Shown: positions 1-9,580 of the stretch, one piece after another
Layout: each line of letters begins with the position of its first letter
How positions within the stretch are numbered: position 1 is the first letter of the stretch
DNA from: Neodontobutis hainanensis
Taxonomy: Eukaryota > Chordata > Actinopteri > Gobiiformes > Odontobutidae
Assembly (NCBI GenBank): GCA_024349245.1
Contig: JALDNG010000040.1
Coordinates: forward strand, 1,137,501 to 1,201,500
Direction of reading: 5' to 3'
DNA length: 64,000 nucleotides
Translations under genes and position numbers: made by a program
Notes under the pieces: model-generated
Seen by the model: only the letters and a program-made list of their open reading frames with translations
Database searches by the model: none
Told to the model about the DNA's origin: nothing

Positions 1-145
1 CCAACATTTCGAGCTTTAAATGAAGAAAGCTGCAGCAGGTTTATTCTTTTACTATTTCACACAAAGTTACACTTGAGTTTAATGCAATGCAGACAGTGTA
101 TACGGTGTTTTCCATTAATAAAGTGAGAGTTACACCGGAAACAGA
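1..145 (-). repeat. 3' flank of the 7TM unit, copy 1
   Basis: Read on the minus strand, this segment matches 7375-7530 and, more weakly, 9476-9580. It is the shared downstream flank of the 7TM duplication unit and includes the probable polyadenylation signal of the minus gene (40-45). The stretch 146-430 is the rest of that gene's 3' region; part of it matches 9236-9300. Confidence 0.6.
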
Positions 146-430
146 TATAACTTGGCTTGGAATATGATGTTATTACTTCAACAGAACAGGCTTTATTTGA
201 TAAAACATTGTCGTCACGCTTCTTCTTCTCAGATGAGGTTTATCTATCGTCCAATCAACAGACTCCACAAACCAAAGATTGTTCAGTCTACAGTGAAAAC
301 AAGCCTGTAATGTTCTCTACCCACTCACTGACAACACACATGTTGACATTTTGCTAAAACCAGCTTGTTTTTACAAGATTTATGATTTTGTCCAATAAAA
401 CTTTTAACTTACGTTAAACTGTAAAGCGAC

Positions 431-1306
431 CTAAATTTGTGCTTCTGTTTGTTTGTCGTCCGTCGACAGCTTCAGCACAAAGTAACACAAAAGTCCATCC
501 AGAAAGAGATGAAAGTTGGTCAAGTAGATAGTAGCTTTTGAAATTTTGATATAGTTAAAATCTATCTGCTGATTACTGACTGAATGAAACATGAGGCAGT
601 GGAGGATAAAGTTGGGCAAACAGATAAAGAGGTATGTTGCTAAGGCAATGAGTGTGATGGACCTCCTCTGAGCGGCTGCTTTAGAGGAGAGTCGTGTCCA
701 GGAATTAACAACAATAGCCACGATCATCACAAAGTCAAACACGCCAATTCCCAACACAATAAAGTAGTACAATAAATAGTAGAACGGGATTAAGATACAG
801 GCGATTAGAAGGAGGATTTTGCTGATGCAGCAGAGTGTGGATTCCCAATCCGGATGGCACAGGAAGAGGATTGAAAACAGCGCAGTTATCAAGTGTAAAA
901 CCAACGAGGTGCCTCTTGAGACAAACCAAATGTTGTAAAAGATGAAACAGCCGAGTGAGCACATACTGTTGTTGAGCATAAACGCAGCGAAGACGACGGC
1001 GGAGACAGCATTGAGAAGGTCTATGCTCACGAGTGCCACGACGCAGCCATAGGTGTTTTGGACACCTCGGAGTTGGCTCTGTTTGCACTTCAGTGAGAGG
1101 ATCAGGAACTCCTTGAAGCGGCTCAGTTTGTGGCGTTGGGAGGAAAAGGCCCAGATGTAACTGAGAAAACCCAGGAGGCAGTAACCGAGGAGAAAGCCAG
1201 ACTTTTCCATGTCGTTAAAGAACTCGTCCTGCATGATGTCTGAGAGGTTGGCCGGCATGATTTCTGAGAGGTTGTCCGGCATGATGTCTGAGAGATCGTC
1301 CTGCAT
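431..1306 (-). CDS. Orphan seven-transmembrane (class A GPCR-like) protein, minus copy
   Basis: The single coding exon gives 291 aa. I chose the ATG at 1306 because the 5' exon edge is the acceptor TTTTCCAG at 1330-1331 and the next in-frame ATG lies inside the N-terminal repeat. The N-terminus has about four eight-residue repeats (QDDLSDIM-like) carrying N-L-S glycosylation sequons. Seven hydrophobic segments follow: one starting GFLLGYCLLG, a basic loop, one with CVVALVSIDLL, one with LVLHLITALFSILFL, two nearly fused segments, one with ATYLFICLPNFILH, and one with FHLFLDGLLCYFVLKL. The last two resemble TM6 and TM7 of rhodopsin-like receptors, but no DRY or NPxxY is present, so the ligand and even GPCR status are inferred. 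It is paralogous to the plus-strand gene at 8316-9209. Exon 1 is non-coding (about 6884-6925), about 5.5 kb upstream across a transposon-filled intron. A minus-strand AATAAA lies at 40-45. Confidence 0.75.
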   Translation of the reverse strand: MQDDLSDIMPDNLSEIMPANLSDIMQDEFFNDMEKSGFLLGYCLLGFLSYIWAFSSQRHKLSRFKEFLILSLKCKQSQLRGVQNTYGCVVALVSIDLLNAVSAVVFAAFMLNNSMCSLGCFIFYNIWFVSRGTSLVLHLITALFSILFLCHPDWESTLCCISKILLLIACILIPFYYLLYYFIVLGIGVFDFVMIVAIVVNSWTRLSSKAAAQRRSITLIALATYLFICLPNFILHCLMFHSVSNQQIDFNYIKISKATIYLTNFHLFLDGLLCYFVLKLSTDDKQTEAQI

Positions 1307-1404
1307 GATGTCCAAGCAATGACCAAGACCTGGAAAACAAACAAGTCGGCTACAATTTCACAATAAAAGCGCAGATGTAGACTACAAAATATATTTTTTT
1401 ACCA

Positions 1405-1843
1405 TCATAGAAACAGAATTAAAACATAACACAAACATGGAAATGCATTATTACTTTATACTGTAAAAAACAATGACTGTATGAATATGGACAACTTCCG
1501 CTCATTGGTCCCCTATTCACTAATAATGTCGTTACCACAGGACAATAAAATGGTGGTTTGCTTTTACAAAACAATTGTTTTCAGATAGCATTAACGGATG
1601 TATTAATCAAAAATTCACCTTTCTGAGAGTTTTCATGTAGTAAAAACTTAGCTCTAGAGACCAGAGCCATCTTTTGTACCAGGCTGTAAACATGATTTTT
1701 ACACTTGTAAAGTCTCTTTATAGTTCCGCCTTTGGAGCCTGCCCTCTGGTGGACGGCAGTATATTGGTGTATCTTGCTGGATGGTGGCGCCCTTACTCAA
1801 GGACCTTTTAGGGGGATCATAATTGTTTTATTTGACAGTAAGA
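1405..1843. mobile_element. Insertion in the minus 7TM intron, containing a dispersed repeat
   Basis: The intron of the plus paralog passes directly from CAATATTTCT to the equivalent of 1404, so about 440 bp is extra here. Positions 1459-1756 of the insert match 53608-53912 (shared runs ATATGGACAACTT, AAAACTTAGCTCTAGAGAC and GCCATCTTTTGTACCAGGC). A short TTTCT at both junctions may be the target duplication. No coding potential is seen. Confidence 0.6.
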
Positions 1844-1985
1844 AATATTGCAACCAGGTTGATTGAACATTTACAGCTAATCTATATTTGACATAGAAAT
1901 TAAGTGTCAAACATGAATCATTAACAACAAATAAGTAGGCTAGCTGCAAAAGAAATTAAAGAAGACCATTTATCTTGAGAAAAAA

Positions 1986-2975
1986 GGTCCTGTTGTAGCT
2001 GTAATTAAAATTGTGAAGTTACCCATCCTTTAACTGATCACGATTGGTTGGCGTGAAATGAACTCTTTGATTTTTGAGCACGTGCATGAGGGCACATGTG
2101 TAGAGGCCAGTGCCACTGCACTAAGCCTCATCTTTGTTTCCCTCTCTTTGGTTTCCTGATGGCTATTAGCAGGTCATGTTCCACCTGTCTCCTGAGGACA
2201 CTGCGTTCAAAGCCCATAACCCTTGACAAAACACTGAATGTTTTCATAACCACAAAAAAAAAATAAAAATGCCAGCTGTTATTGCTAGAAATTTACTTTC
2301 AAGAGAATACAGCAAAAGTTTTTAAATACATTACAGTACAATCATTTTATTTTGTTTACATTTAAAGCTGATATACTGTATTAATTACCTACAGAAAAAT
2401 AAAACGATATGTGACAAATTGCTCATCATTTAGATATTACAACCACTAACCGTGTTTAATCATTTTTTTCAACATTTTAGCTTGTTTAAAAATCTATTTT
2501 CCACTTATAAATCTGTCTTTAACTAAATTGATTTAAATCCCTAACTTGACTGTCATCCTGTCTACAGACTTAGTTGTGTCCTGATCTGGAACTGTCATCT
2601 TCTTTTTGACTGGTCTCTTCAGACTTAGTTTTGTCCATCACTCCGTCACAATTATTAGTCCATATGACCCATAAATTTTCTTTTTTTTTCTTTTTATCTT
2701 GCCCAAAGAAAATAGACAATCAGCCCAGATTTCAGAGGAATAGTTTTGTCTCTTTTAATAATTTTCAAAGCACAATATCCTGCTAAATTTATTAGTCGGG
2801 ACATGTACAAAAGCTTACATACTGTTTTTTATAAAGTAAATAAAGATAAATTGATTCTCACAGCTCATCATAGGACAAATCTTAAATCCATATTTGAAGG
2901 CAATCTAGTATTTGTGAGTGTTATCAGCACAACTAAAACTACTAAAGACCAGGTTGCATTTAGGCTTGATTGGCA
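1986..2975. other. Non-coding insert of unknown origin in the minus 7TM intron
   Basis: Homology to the plus gene's intron stops at about 1985 and resumes at about 6695. This first kilobase of the insert is AT-rich and has no convincing exon or transposase. I see nothing further in it. Confidence 0.4.
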
Positions 2976-3465
2976 GCTTGGGGTGCACGTGGCAGAGTGG
3001 TTAGCACTCCTGCCTCACAGCAAGAAGGTCGTGAGTTCAAAACGAAAGTGAAAGTGAGAGTGAATGAGTCACGCGCAACCATAGACATAATATACATAGA
3101 CGCCTCATAGACTGACGCTGCCTATTGGAGCGGACGTACCAGCGCGGCGCCATCTTGGATGGGTCTCCGATGCTCCGCCCCCGCATTTATTTCTACTGAG
3201 GAAGGTGTATTCCTCAACTACAATGATCATAACTCCCCGAGTTTTTACCGGATTTTCACACGGTTTGGTTTGTTTCAAACGACAGAGACTTGGTTATAAT
3301 ACAGGACGCTGTCACACATTGAAAAATTCTGCTTTCATGTAAAAATACTTTGTATTACGAGGTTTAACTAAGACATATGGTAGACTATGGCATATTGATA
3401 AATGTATAAATGAATGCATTTTATATTTTAATAAAGAAACAAGTTTGATTGTTCATTTAAATTTA

Positions 3466-3753
3466 TTACACCTTCTTTATTACATTTAGGACCTTCTGTG
3501 TGTCTGGAGACAGAGACTTTGTGAGGTTGTAGGCAATTGGAGCTTTCCAATGACCCTGTATTCCTACCACCATAAAAACAAGCACCTCTGTGGCTAAATC
3601 AGTCTCATCCAGGCCATTCCCCATATCCACATATCCAGACATTTTCTGGGTATGGGGATTGTACTGGACATGTTTTTGATGGCCATGGCATCCAACATGA
3701 GGGCCAACATCATTGTGTTGAGCCCAGGCCTGGCATCCACTGATTGCATCCAC
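3466..3753 (-). pseudogene. Decayed THAP9/P-element transposase core fragment
   Basis: The 95-codon frame contains SGYVDMGNG, ATEVLVFMVVGIQGHWKAPI and LTKSL, which match the RNase H-like transposase region of THAP9 and P-element proteins (pattern: G-Y-V-D-x-G, ATEVLVFMV, W-K-x-P). It stops early, and the catalytic and GTP-binding parts are not all recoverable nearby. This was once the enzyme mobilising the surrounding element; it is now non-functional. Confidence 0.72.
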
Positions 3754-4929
3754 CTTTACAAAAAGAAAATAAATTGCTATTTAGTGCTTCAACCCTTGGA
3801 TCCCTATTTTGGGCACATTTTCATTTTTTTCAATGATTGTTCTTTTTTCCAATACTTTGGAAGGCATTCTCAAAGAAAAAAATTGTCAAAATAGCACATA
3901 CACGCTCAAAACTTCTACATCAGTTCCCTGTTTGTTGTACATTATGTAGGGCTGAAGTGTTTGAAGTATTTTAACCAGTATGTTTAAAAAGTGAAATAAA
4001 AAAAACATGTACTACACCGTTGCAATGTATGTGGATGTGGCAGGGAAGATGCAGAGAATCCCTCAGATGACTGTAGGCTTTGGACCATGGAGGTGCAGTG
4101 TGAGGGCAAACTCTCTCTGGTCTTTGGTGTATTCATGGCCCCGCTTTGAAAAGAGTTCTACCTGAAGATCTGAAATTCAGTTAAACTAGTTAGACAGACT
4201 AGTTAGAAAGTTCCCTTGAAATAATACCTTTTGTATTAGTGTATAGTGTAAACAATATACAATTCAAGGTGGTATTATCAATTTATTTTTACCAGAGAAG
4301 AAGCCAAGCCTTTCATTCAACTCCTCATTTATAAGGTTCTTTTCCTTCAGATCTTCCAGGAGACTCTTTACAGTTTTCTTTGCTCTCTGTTCTCGGTCTT
4401 TGCATTTTTCTTCTCCCGCTCTAGACTCTCCACTCTAGCCAAAGCTTCACTGAGTCTGGCCTTTAGACGAGTAGGTGAATTGGGCAATGCGTAGGAGTGG
4501 TCCTAGTAGAATAACATATACTCATTCACATATAAGTGTATGAGTATTTCTGAAAAGAGTTGCAGAAAGCAAGGAGATATTTTGATATGACCACAGCCAT
4601 GATGCTCACAGCTGTATGGGACATATCAAATAGCCTACAAATACTCACATCATTGGGCTGAGGTTCACTTTCAGGAAAATGCTGAAAACGTCCACTGTTA
4701 GGCTCTCTTCAGCTTTCCTTGAAGTTTGTGTATTCCTTGTCACTACAGGCTAAAACATAATAAACATAATACTTAAAAACAACTTAATTAAAAACACTTG
4801 AAAAAGGTTTTAGTATCCCACAGTGTATTTTAATACACAATACATCACTAATACATGCAGAAATATCTAACGGTTTTACCGTTTTTGTTTTACATATGAA
4901 TCATAGACATCTCTGTTAGCATGTAGAGT

Positions 4930-5344
4930 AAAATACACCTACTCTTTGGAGATGACATGGGAAGTTGAGGACAGATGGGGTCATCTCTAAGCCTGACAAT
5001 CTGACCCGTCCTGTCAAAATCATCAGGCTTGAAGTGTTCAGCTTTGACGACTCAGTCACAACAAAACCCTCCCGTCTAATAGCAACTTCCCATTGCCTCC
5101 TCAAGCCTGTATCACTGGAAAACCTTCAAAGTGTGAAGAGAAAAAAAAAATCAGCCAGAGATTATGAGAGAGAGTAGCCTAAGTTGCGTTACCAGTTCCT
5201 GATGAACGTTACACGTAAGTAAACGGTAAATGGTAAAATAACCTAAATTATTGTTCAATCTTACTTGTGAAATGTAATCCCATGCGATCTAGTTTCAATA
5301 CTGCGTTGGTTATTGCAACCGTAAGCTGCACAAAATACTGGCAT
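4930..5344 (-). pseudogene. THAP zinc-finger exons of the P-type transposase, frameshifted
   Basis: Exon 5265-5344 encodes MPVFCAAYGCNNQ and HGITFHK, the start of a THAP domain with the C-x(4)-C pair, and ends at a GTAAGA donor. The next exon (about 5121 down to 4930, after TTTTCCAG) continues with the RRQWEVAIRREGF block and, in another frame, EHFKPDDFDRTG, which is the C-terminal half of the THAP consensus. The frame change and a missing Cys before EHF show decay. Confidence 0.65.
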
Positions 5345-5555
5345 TATTGCTCGCTCTCCGTTTACTCCTATTGACTCTGGTGCTAGCGTTGAGTGGAGAG
5401 ACCCACCCAATATGGCGGCGACGTGGATCACTCTCCAGCACGTCATGAGGCGTCTATGTATATTATGTCTATGCCCGCAACCCCTAACTAACGGGACAAA
5501 GCGGTAGAAAAAAAAAATGGAAGAATGAATGGCAGCTAATGCTAATTGGCTAGTC

Positions 5556-5604
5556 CGGGGGTCGGCTCTTAAGCGCCGCCCTAGTGGCTCTCTGGAGCTT
5601 TTAA

Positions 5605-5678
<74 letters not shown>

Positions 5679-6643
5679 CTTAATATAATTACGATATGAA
5701 TTAACAATAAATAATTAATATTCTTAACATTTTTCAACGTTGTAAAAATGTGTATAATAAATATTTAATCTTAACATTTCTGTCAACGAAGATTTACGTC
5801 ATAAACTGCGACACGTTTCCAGGTCGGTGTGCTCGTGCTGCTGAAAAACAAAGCCACAAATGGAGCGAAATGAATAGCCTTCCAACTCTCGAGAAACTTG
5901 TGTTTCAAACATTATTGCTCTTCCTCACAGTTATAGTAACATGACGTAATATGCATTTGGAGTATTATCTATCTTTGGACCAACTGTGCGAGCAGATATT
6001 CTGAAACATGAACTACATAAAATAGCGCACGCGCCTCACAGATGACAGCTGGCAGTCCTGCGTCAAGATTAAAGTTACATTTTACATGCCCAATGTTGAG
6101 AAGCCGTCCAGTGGTGTCCGAAAACAGAAGTCACATTAAACGGGTAAGAACACAATCCAGGCACATATTTAGTAACAAAGTGGCGTTTTTTATAAAGTGA
6201 TTTCTGATTTTTGTCAGTATATATTTGGAATGACACATCGGGAAATTCAGGTCCGAGGATGGCTGTATTATTGTGCGTCAAAAGAGAAGAGGATGATGCT
6301 GCATTTTACCCTTGCACTGACTTACTTAGCATTTTCAGAAAACTATAGAGAAGAGGGCTTTGTACAGAATTCAAACTATTATTTTTGTCACGGGCATGAC
6401 GGAGCTGTTTTTAGAGTAGTCACGTCGTGCGTCATTCTCTCCAAGATGCGCTGCAGGGAAAATAAACATTTAATTATGAATGCTCACTATGTATTTGTAG
6501 CCTACTTATCATTTTGATATAGACGCTTACATTACCTTAATTATAAGGCGTTTAATTTTTTTACGGCTCTAGACAGATTTTATTTATTTATTTATTTTTT
6601 TGGACAATATGTTTTTTGCAACATTTTGGGTTGCCGACCCCTG
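5556..6643. mobile_element. Non-autonomous hAT element, 1088 bp, perfect 8-bp target duplication
   Basis: The left end CGGGGGTCGGCTC and right end TTGCCGACCCCTG are inverted repeats of the CAGGGGTCGGC type used by hAT transposons. They are flanked by GGCTAGTC on both sides (5548-5555 and 6644-6651), an exact 8-bp duplication. The interior holds an (ATA)n tract at about 5606-5676 and no transposase. Short frames inside are not convincing genes. Confidence 0.85.
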
Positions 6644-6883
6644 GGCTAGTCATATACATCATATTATATTTTAATACATAATGTGATGTCACTATATCAA
6701 TGTAAAGTACTTTCAAAAGCAGAAAATAACCAACTAGAACAATGTTATATTCACACATCCCCTAAATTCAACGGTCTTTCCAGCAACAAGTGTGACCAAC
6801 CAAGTGCTAGATCTATTCAGTGATAAAACAAATCTATGTAAAGCAAAAGCCAGGAGTCATTAACGTTGAATAATGGTACTTAC

Positions 6884-6965
6884 AAGTATTTAAAATCTGA
6901 ACAATAGGCACAGTCCAAGCGATCCTCCTTTGATTATCCAGCCTCTTCCTGTTTTATAACCCCAG
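6884..6965 (-). promoter_or_regulatory. TATA promoter and non-coding exon 1 of the minus 7TM gene
   Basis: On the minus strand TATAAA is at 6953-6958, followed by sequence clearly homologous to exon 1 of the plus gene and a donor GTAAGT directly after 6884. The exon is about 40 bp. Its coding exon is at 431-1306, so intron 1 is about 5.5 kb against 0.4 kb in the plus copy. Confidence 0.55.
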
Positions 6966-6998
6966 ACCCACCCAAAGCTCCTTCCCCTCGCAGAGGAA

Positions 6999-7327
6999 CA
7001 CACACACACACACACACGCACAGAAACACGCGCGCACACACACACAGACACATACACACACGCACAGAAACACGCACACACACACACAGACACATACACA
7101 CACGCACAGAAACACGCACACACACACACACAGACACATACACGCACGCACACACACACACAGACACATACACACACGCACAGAAACACGCACACACACA
7201 CACAGACACATACACACACGCACAGAAACACGCACACACACACACAGACACATACACACACGCACAGAAACACGCACACACACACACACAGACATATACA
7301 CACACGCACACACACACAGACACATAC
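6999..7327. repeat. Compound CA-rich microsatellite/minisatellite
   Basis: The (CA)n tract is interrupted at regular intervals by CACGCACAGAAACACG and CAGACACATACA, giving higher-order units of roughly 50 bp. It lies between the two divergent 7TM promoters. The long minus-strand frames across it (Cys/Val-rich) come from the lack of stop codons in the repeat. Confidence 0.9.
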
Positions 7328-7374
7328 CAAGCGAGAATGATGCTTGATGCACTCAACAGGTTACAGCTGTTTCC

Positions 7375-7530
7375 GGTGTTGTGCAACTTTCACTTTCTGG
7401 ATGGAAAACATTGTATACACTGTCTGCATTGCATTAAACTCAAGTGCTTCTTTGTGTTAAATAGTAGAGTTTAATAGTAGTTCTTGAAAAGGATAAACCT
7501 ACTTTCTTTATCTAAAGCTCAAAATGTTGA
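7375..7530 (+). repeat. Orphan 3' flank of a third, deleted 7TM copy
   Basis: In plus orientation this matches the downstream flank of the minus gene (1-145 reversed), including the run GTATACACTGTCTGCATTGC and the block ending AAAATGTTG. No coding exon precedes it; the CA-rich tract 6999-7327 lies directly upstream. It is therefore a relic of another unit between the two divergent promoters. Confidence 0.6.
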
Positions 7531-7694
7531 CAATAAACCCAACTTATATATTATATACATATACATATACATATATATAAAACCCTAGTCAGAGGGGTTA
7601 CATGAAGAGGATGTGGGATGAATGGTTACTTCGAAACCCACAACCCAGACTTACATCGAAGCAACTTGCAGACACGCACACACATCTTCTTCTC

Positions 7695-7696
<2 letters not shown>

Positions 7697-7731
<35 letters not shown>
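7697..7731. repeat. (TG)n microsatellite
   Basis: An uninterrupted TG run just upstream of the plus 7TM promoter. It occupies the position equivalent to the CA tract upstream of the minus promoter. Confidence 0.9.
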
Positions 7732-7732
<1 letters not shown>

Positions 7733-7780
7733 ATGGTCATGTAGGCAGCGAGGGGTAGGAGCCTTTGGAAAGTCTGTAGT

Positions 7781-8292
7781 TATAAAACAGGAAAAGGCTG
7801 GATATTCTTAGGTTTATCGCTTGGACTGTACTCGCTTTTTGTTCAGACTTTAAAGACTTGGAGGCTTGTAAGTACCATTATTCAGCTTTATTTGATCCTG
7901 GCTTTGGTTTTATATGTATTTGTTTTATCACTGAATAGATCTAGCACTTGTTTGGTCACACTTGTTGCTGACAAGACTGTTGAGTTTAGGGGATGTGTAA
8001 ATATAACAACATTCTATTTGGTCATTTTCTGCTTTTGAAAGTACTTTACATTGATAAAAGATGACAGCTCAAGACAAATGGTCTTCTTTAATTTCTTTGC
8101 AGCTAGCCTACTTATTTGTTGTTAATGATTCATGTTTGACACTTAATTTCTATGTAAAATATGGATTAGCTATAAATGTTGAATCAACCTGGTTGCAATA
8201 TTTCTATGTATGTATTTATTTTTTTTGTAGTCTACATCTATGTTTTTATTGTGTGATTGTAGCTGACTCAATCTCTCCTGTTTGTTTTTTAG
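7781..8292 (+). promoter_or_regulatory. TATA promoter, non-coding exon 1 and intron 1 of the plus 7TM gene
   Basis: TATAAAA lies at 7781-7787. Start of transcription is expected about 30 bp downstream, giving a non-coding exon of about 7812-7867 that ends at the donor GTAAGT (7868). Intron 1 runs to the acceptor at 8291-8292. The same TATA context, exon and donor occur in mirror image at 6884-6958, which is the main support. Confidence 0.6.
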
Positions 8293-8315
8293 GTCGTAGT
8301 CATTGCTCAGACATC

Positions 8316-9209
8316 ATGCAGGACAACCACTCAGACATTATGCAGGACAACCACTCAGACATCATGCAGTACAACTTCTTAGACATCATGGGAATCTCGA
8401 CTGTTAAGTATGGCTTTCTCCTCGGTTACTGCCTCCTGGGGTTTCTCAGTTACATCTGGGCCTTTTCCTCCCAACGCCACAAACTGAGCCGCTTCAAGGA
8501 GTTCCTGATCCTCTCGCTGAAGTGCAAACAGAGCCAACTCCAAGGTGTCCAAAACACTTATGGCTGTGTCGTGGCACTCGTGATCATGGACGTTCTCAAC
8601 ACCATCTCCGTCGTTGTCTACGCTGCGTTTATGCTCAACAACAGTGAACGCTCACTCGGCTGTGTCATCTTTTACAACATTTGGTCTGTCTCAAGACGCA
8701 CCTCGTTGGTTTTACACTCGATAACTGCACTGGCTTCAATCCTCTTCCTGTGCCTTCCGGATTGGGAATCCACACTCCGCTGCATCAGCAAAATCCTCAT
8801 TCTAATCACGTACATCTTAATCCCGCTCTACTTTTTATTGTACTACATTATTGTGTACGCATTAGGCGTCTTTAACTTTGTGTTGATCGTGGCTATTGTT
8901 GTGAATTCATGTACACAACTCTCCTCTAAAGCAGCCGCTCTGAGGAGGTCCATCACACTCGTTGCTTTAGCAACATACCTCTTTATATATTTGCCCAACT
9001 TTATCCTCCACTGCCTCATATTTCAGTCATTCAGTAATTGGCAGATTTATGTTAACCATTTAAACATTTCCAACGCTATTCTCTACTTGACCAACTTTCA
9101 TCTCTGTCTGGATGGACTTTTGTGTCACTTTGTGCTGAAGCTGTCGGCGGACGACGAACAAACAGAAGCAGGACAACAGGGCGCTTTACAGTTTGTCGAC
9201 AACAGCTGA
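8316..9209 (+). CDS. Orphan seven-transmembrane (class A GPCR-like) protein, plus copy
   Basis: One coding exon, 297 aa. The reading frame is open upstream to 8061, but that part aligns with intron sequence of the minus paralog and is cut by an acceptor (TGTTTTTTAG, ending 8292), so I start at the first ATG of exon 2. The N-terminus carries three copies of a 24-bp repeat encoding DNHSDIMQ-like octapeptides, each with or derived from an N-x-S sequon. Seven hydrophobic segments, a basic first loop and the TM6/TM7-like motifs CLPNFILH (here YLPNFILH) and LDGLLCHFVLKL match the minus paralog. The C-terminal tail is longer (to FVDNS). The coding region is intact. It is probably a plasma-membrane receptor with an extracellular glycosylated N-terminus; this is inferred from topology. 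No canonical DRY motif is present. Confidence 0.78.
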   Translation: MQDNHSDIMQDNHSDIMQYNFLDIMGISTVKYGFLLGYCLLGFLSYIWAFSSQRHKLSRFKEFLILSLKCKQSQLQGVQNTYGCVVALVIMDVLNTISVVVYAAFMLNNSERSLGCVIFYNIWSVSRRTSLVLHSITALASILFLCLPDWESTLRCISKILILITYILIPLYFLLYYIIVYALGVFNFVLIVAIVVNSCTQLSSKAAALRRSITLVALATYLFIYLPNFILHCLIFQSFSNWQIYVNHLNISNAILYLTNFHLCLDGLLCHFVLKLSADDEQTEAGQQGALQFVDNS

Positions 9210-9299
9210 GTGAGCATTTTGGGAACGGAAGTTCAAACCTTTATTGGACAGAATCATAAATCCTGAAAAAACAAGTTTTAGCAAAATGTCAACAGTCTG

Positions 9300-9485
9300 T
9301 CGACATTTACATTACATTTACATTTATTCATTTACCTGACACTTTTGTCCAAAGCGACTCACATTGTTCTACAGTAACTACCAGTGTTACAGCCACTGGA
9401 GGCAAGGTGGGTTAAGTGTCTTGCCCAAAGACACAACGACAGTATGAACTGTGGGGAGAGTGAGAATTGAACCACCTACCTTCCT
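9300..9485 (-). repeat. Teleost interspersed repeat ('AAAGCGACTCACATTG'/'TTAAGTGTCTTGCCCAA' type)
   Basis: It contains TCCAAAGCGACTCACATTG and GGCAAGGTGGGTTAAGTGTC followed by TTGCCCAAAGACACAACGAC. The right half is nearly the same as 30952-31030 at the end of the TRIM intron repeat. It sits inside the 3' flank of the plus 7TM gene and separates two parts of the flank homology. Confidence 0.55.
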
Positions 9486-9580
9486 GTTTTTGATTGAAAA
9501 CATTGTATAAACTGCACTAAACGTAAATGTAAAGAATAACTTTTTGTTAAATTGTTGAGTTCCTGAAAAAGATAAAATGG

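Larger units (their letters stand above)
3080..5473 (-). mobile_element. P-type (THAP/THAP9-like) DNA transposon with terminal inverted repeats and 8-bp target duplication
   Basis: The ends are perfect inverted repeats of 29 bp (3080-3108 and 5445-5473) that begin CATAGACATAATATACATAG; subterminal sequence is also similar. Flanking octamers are CGCGCAAC (3072-3079) and CCCGCAAC (5474-5481), 7 of 8 identical, as expected for the 8-bp duplications of P elements. On the minus strand a THAP-domain start (MPVFCAAYGC, HGITFHK) lies at 5265-5344, the rest of a THAP domain at about 4930-5120, and a P-transposase core segment at 3466-3753. The element is 2394 bp, shorter than a full P transposon, and its reading frames are broken. 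Confidence 0.82.
2978..5535 (+). repeat. tRNA-like-headed teleost interspersed repeat, split by a P-type element
   Basis: The head at 2980-3045 has a tRNA-like A box (GTGGCAGAGTGGTTAGCA), followed by the CTCACAGCAAGAAGGTCGTG block typical of a common teleost repeat. The tail of the same repeat (CCCGCAACCCCTAAC, then GACAAAGCGGTAGAAAA and the ATGGA-rich end) resumes at 5474-5535. The two parts are separated by the P-type element at 3080-5473, so the order of insertion is clear. Confidence 0.55.

Noticed and set aside
2980..3045. Possible functional tRNA gene
   Set aside because: Only an A-box-like head is present, with no foldable acceptor stem; sequence and tail identify it as a common interspersed repeat.
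6890..7386. Cys/Val-rich minus-strand frames of 132-150 codons
   Set aside because: Pure reading of the (CA)n microsatellite on the complementary strand, present in all three frames.
8061..8315. N-terminal extension of the plus 7TM frame
   Set aside because: It aligns with intron sequence of the minus paralog and is followed by a good splice acceptor, so it is intron that happens to be open.
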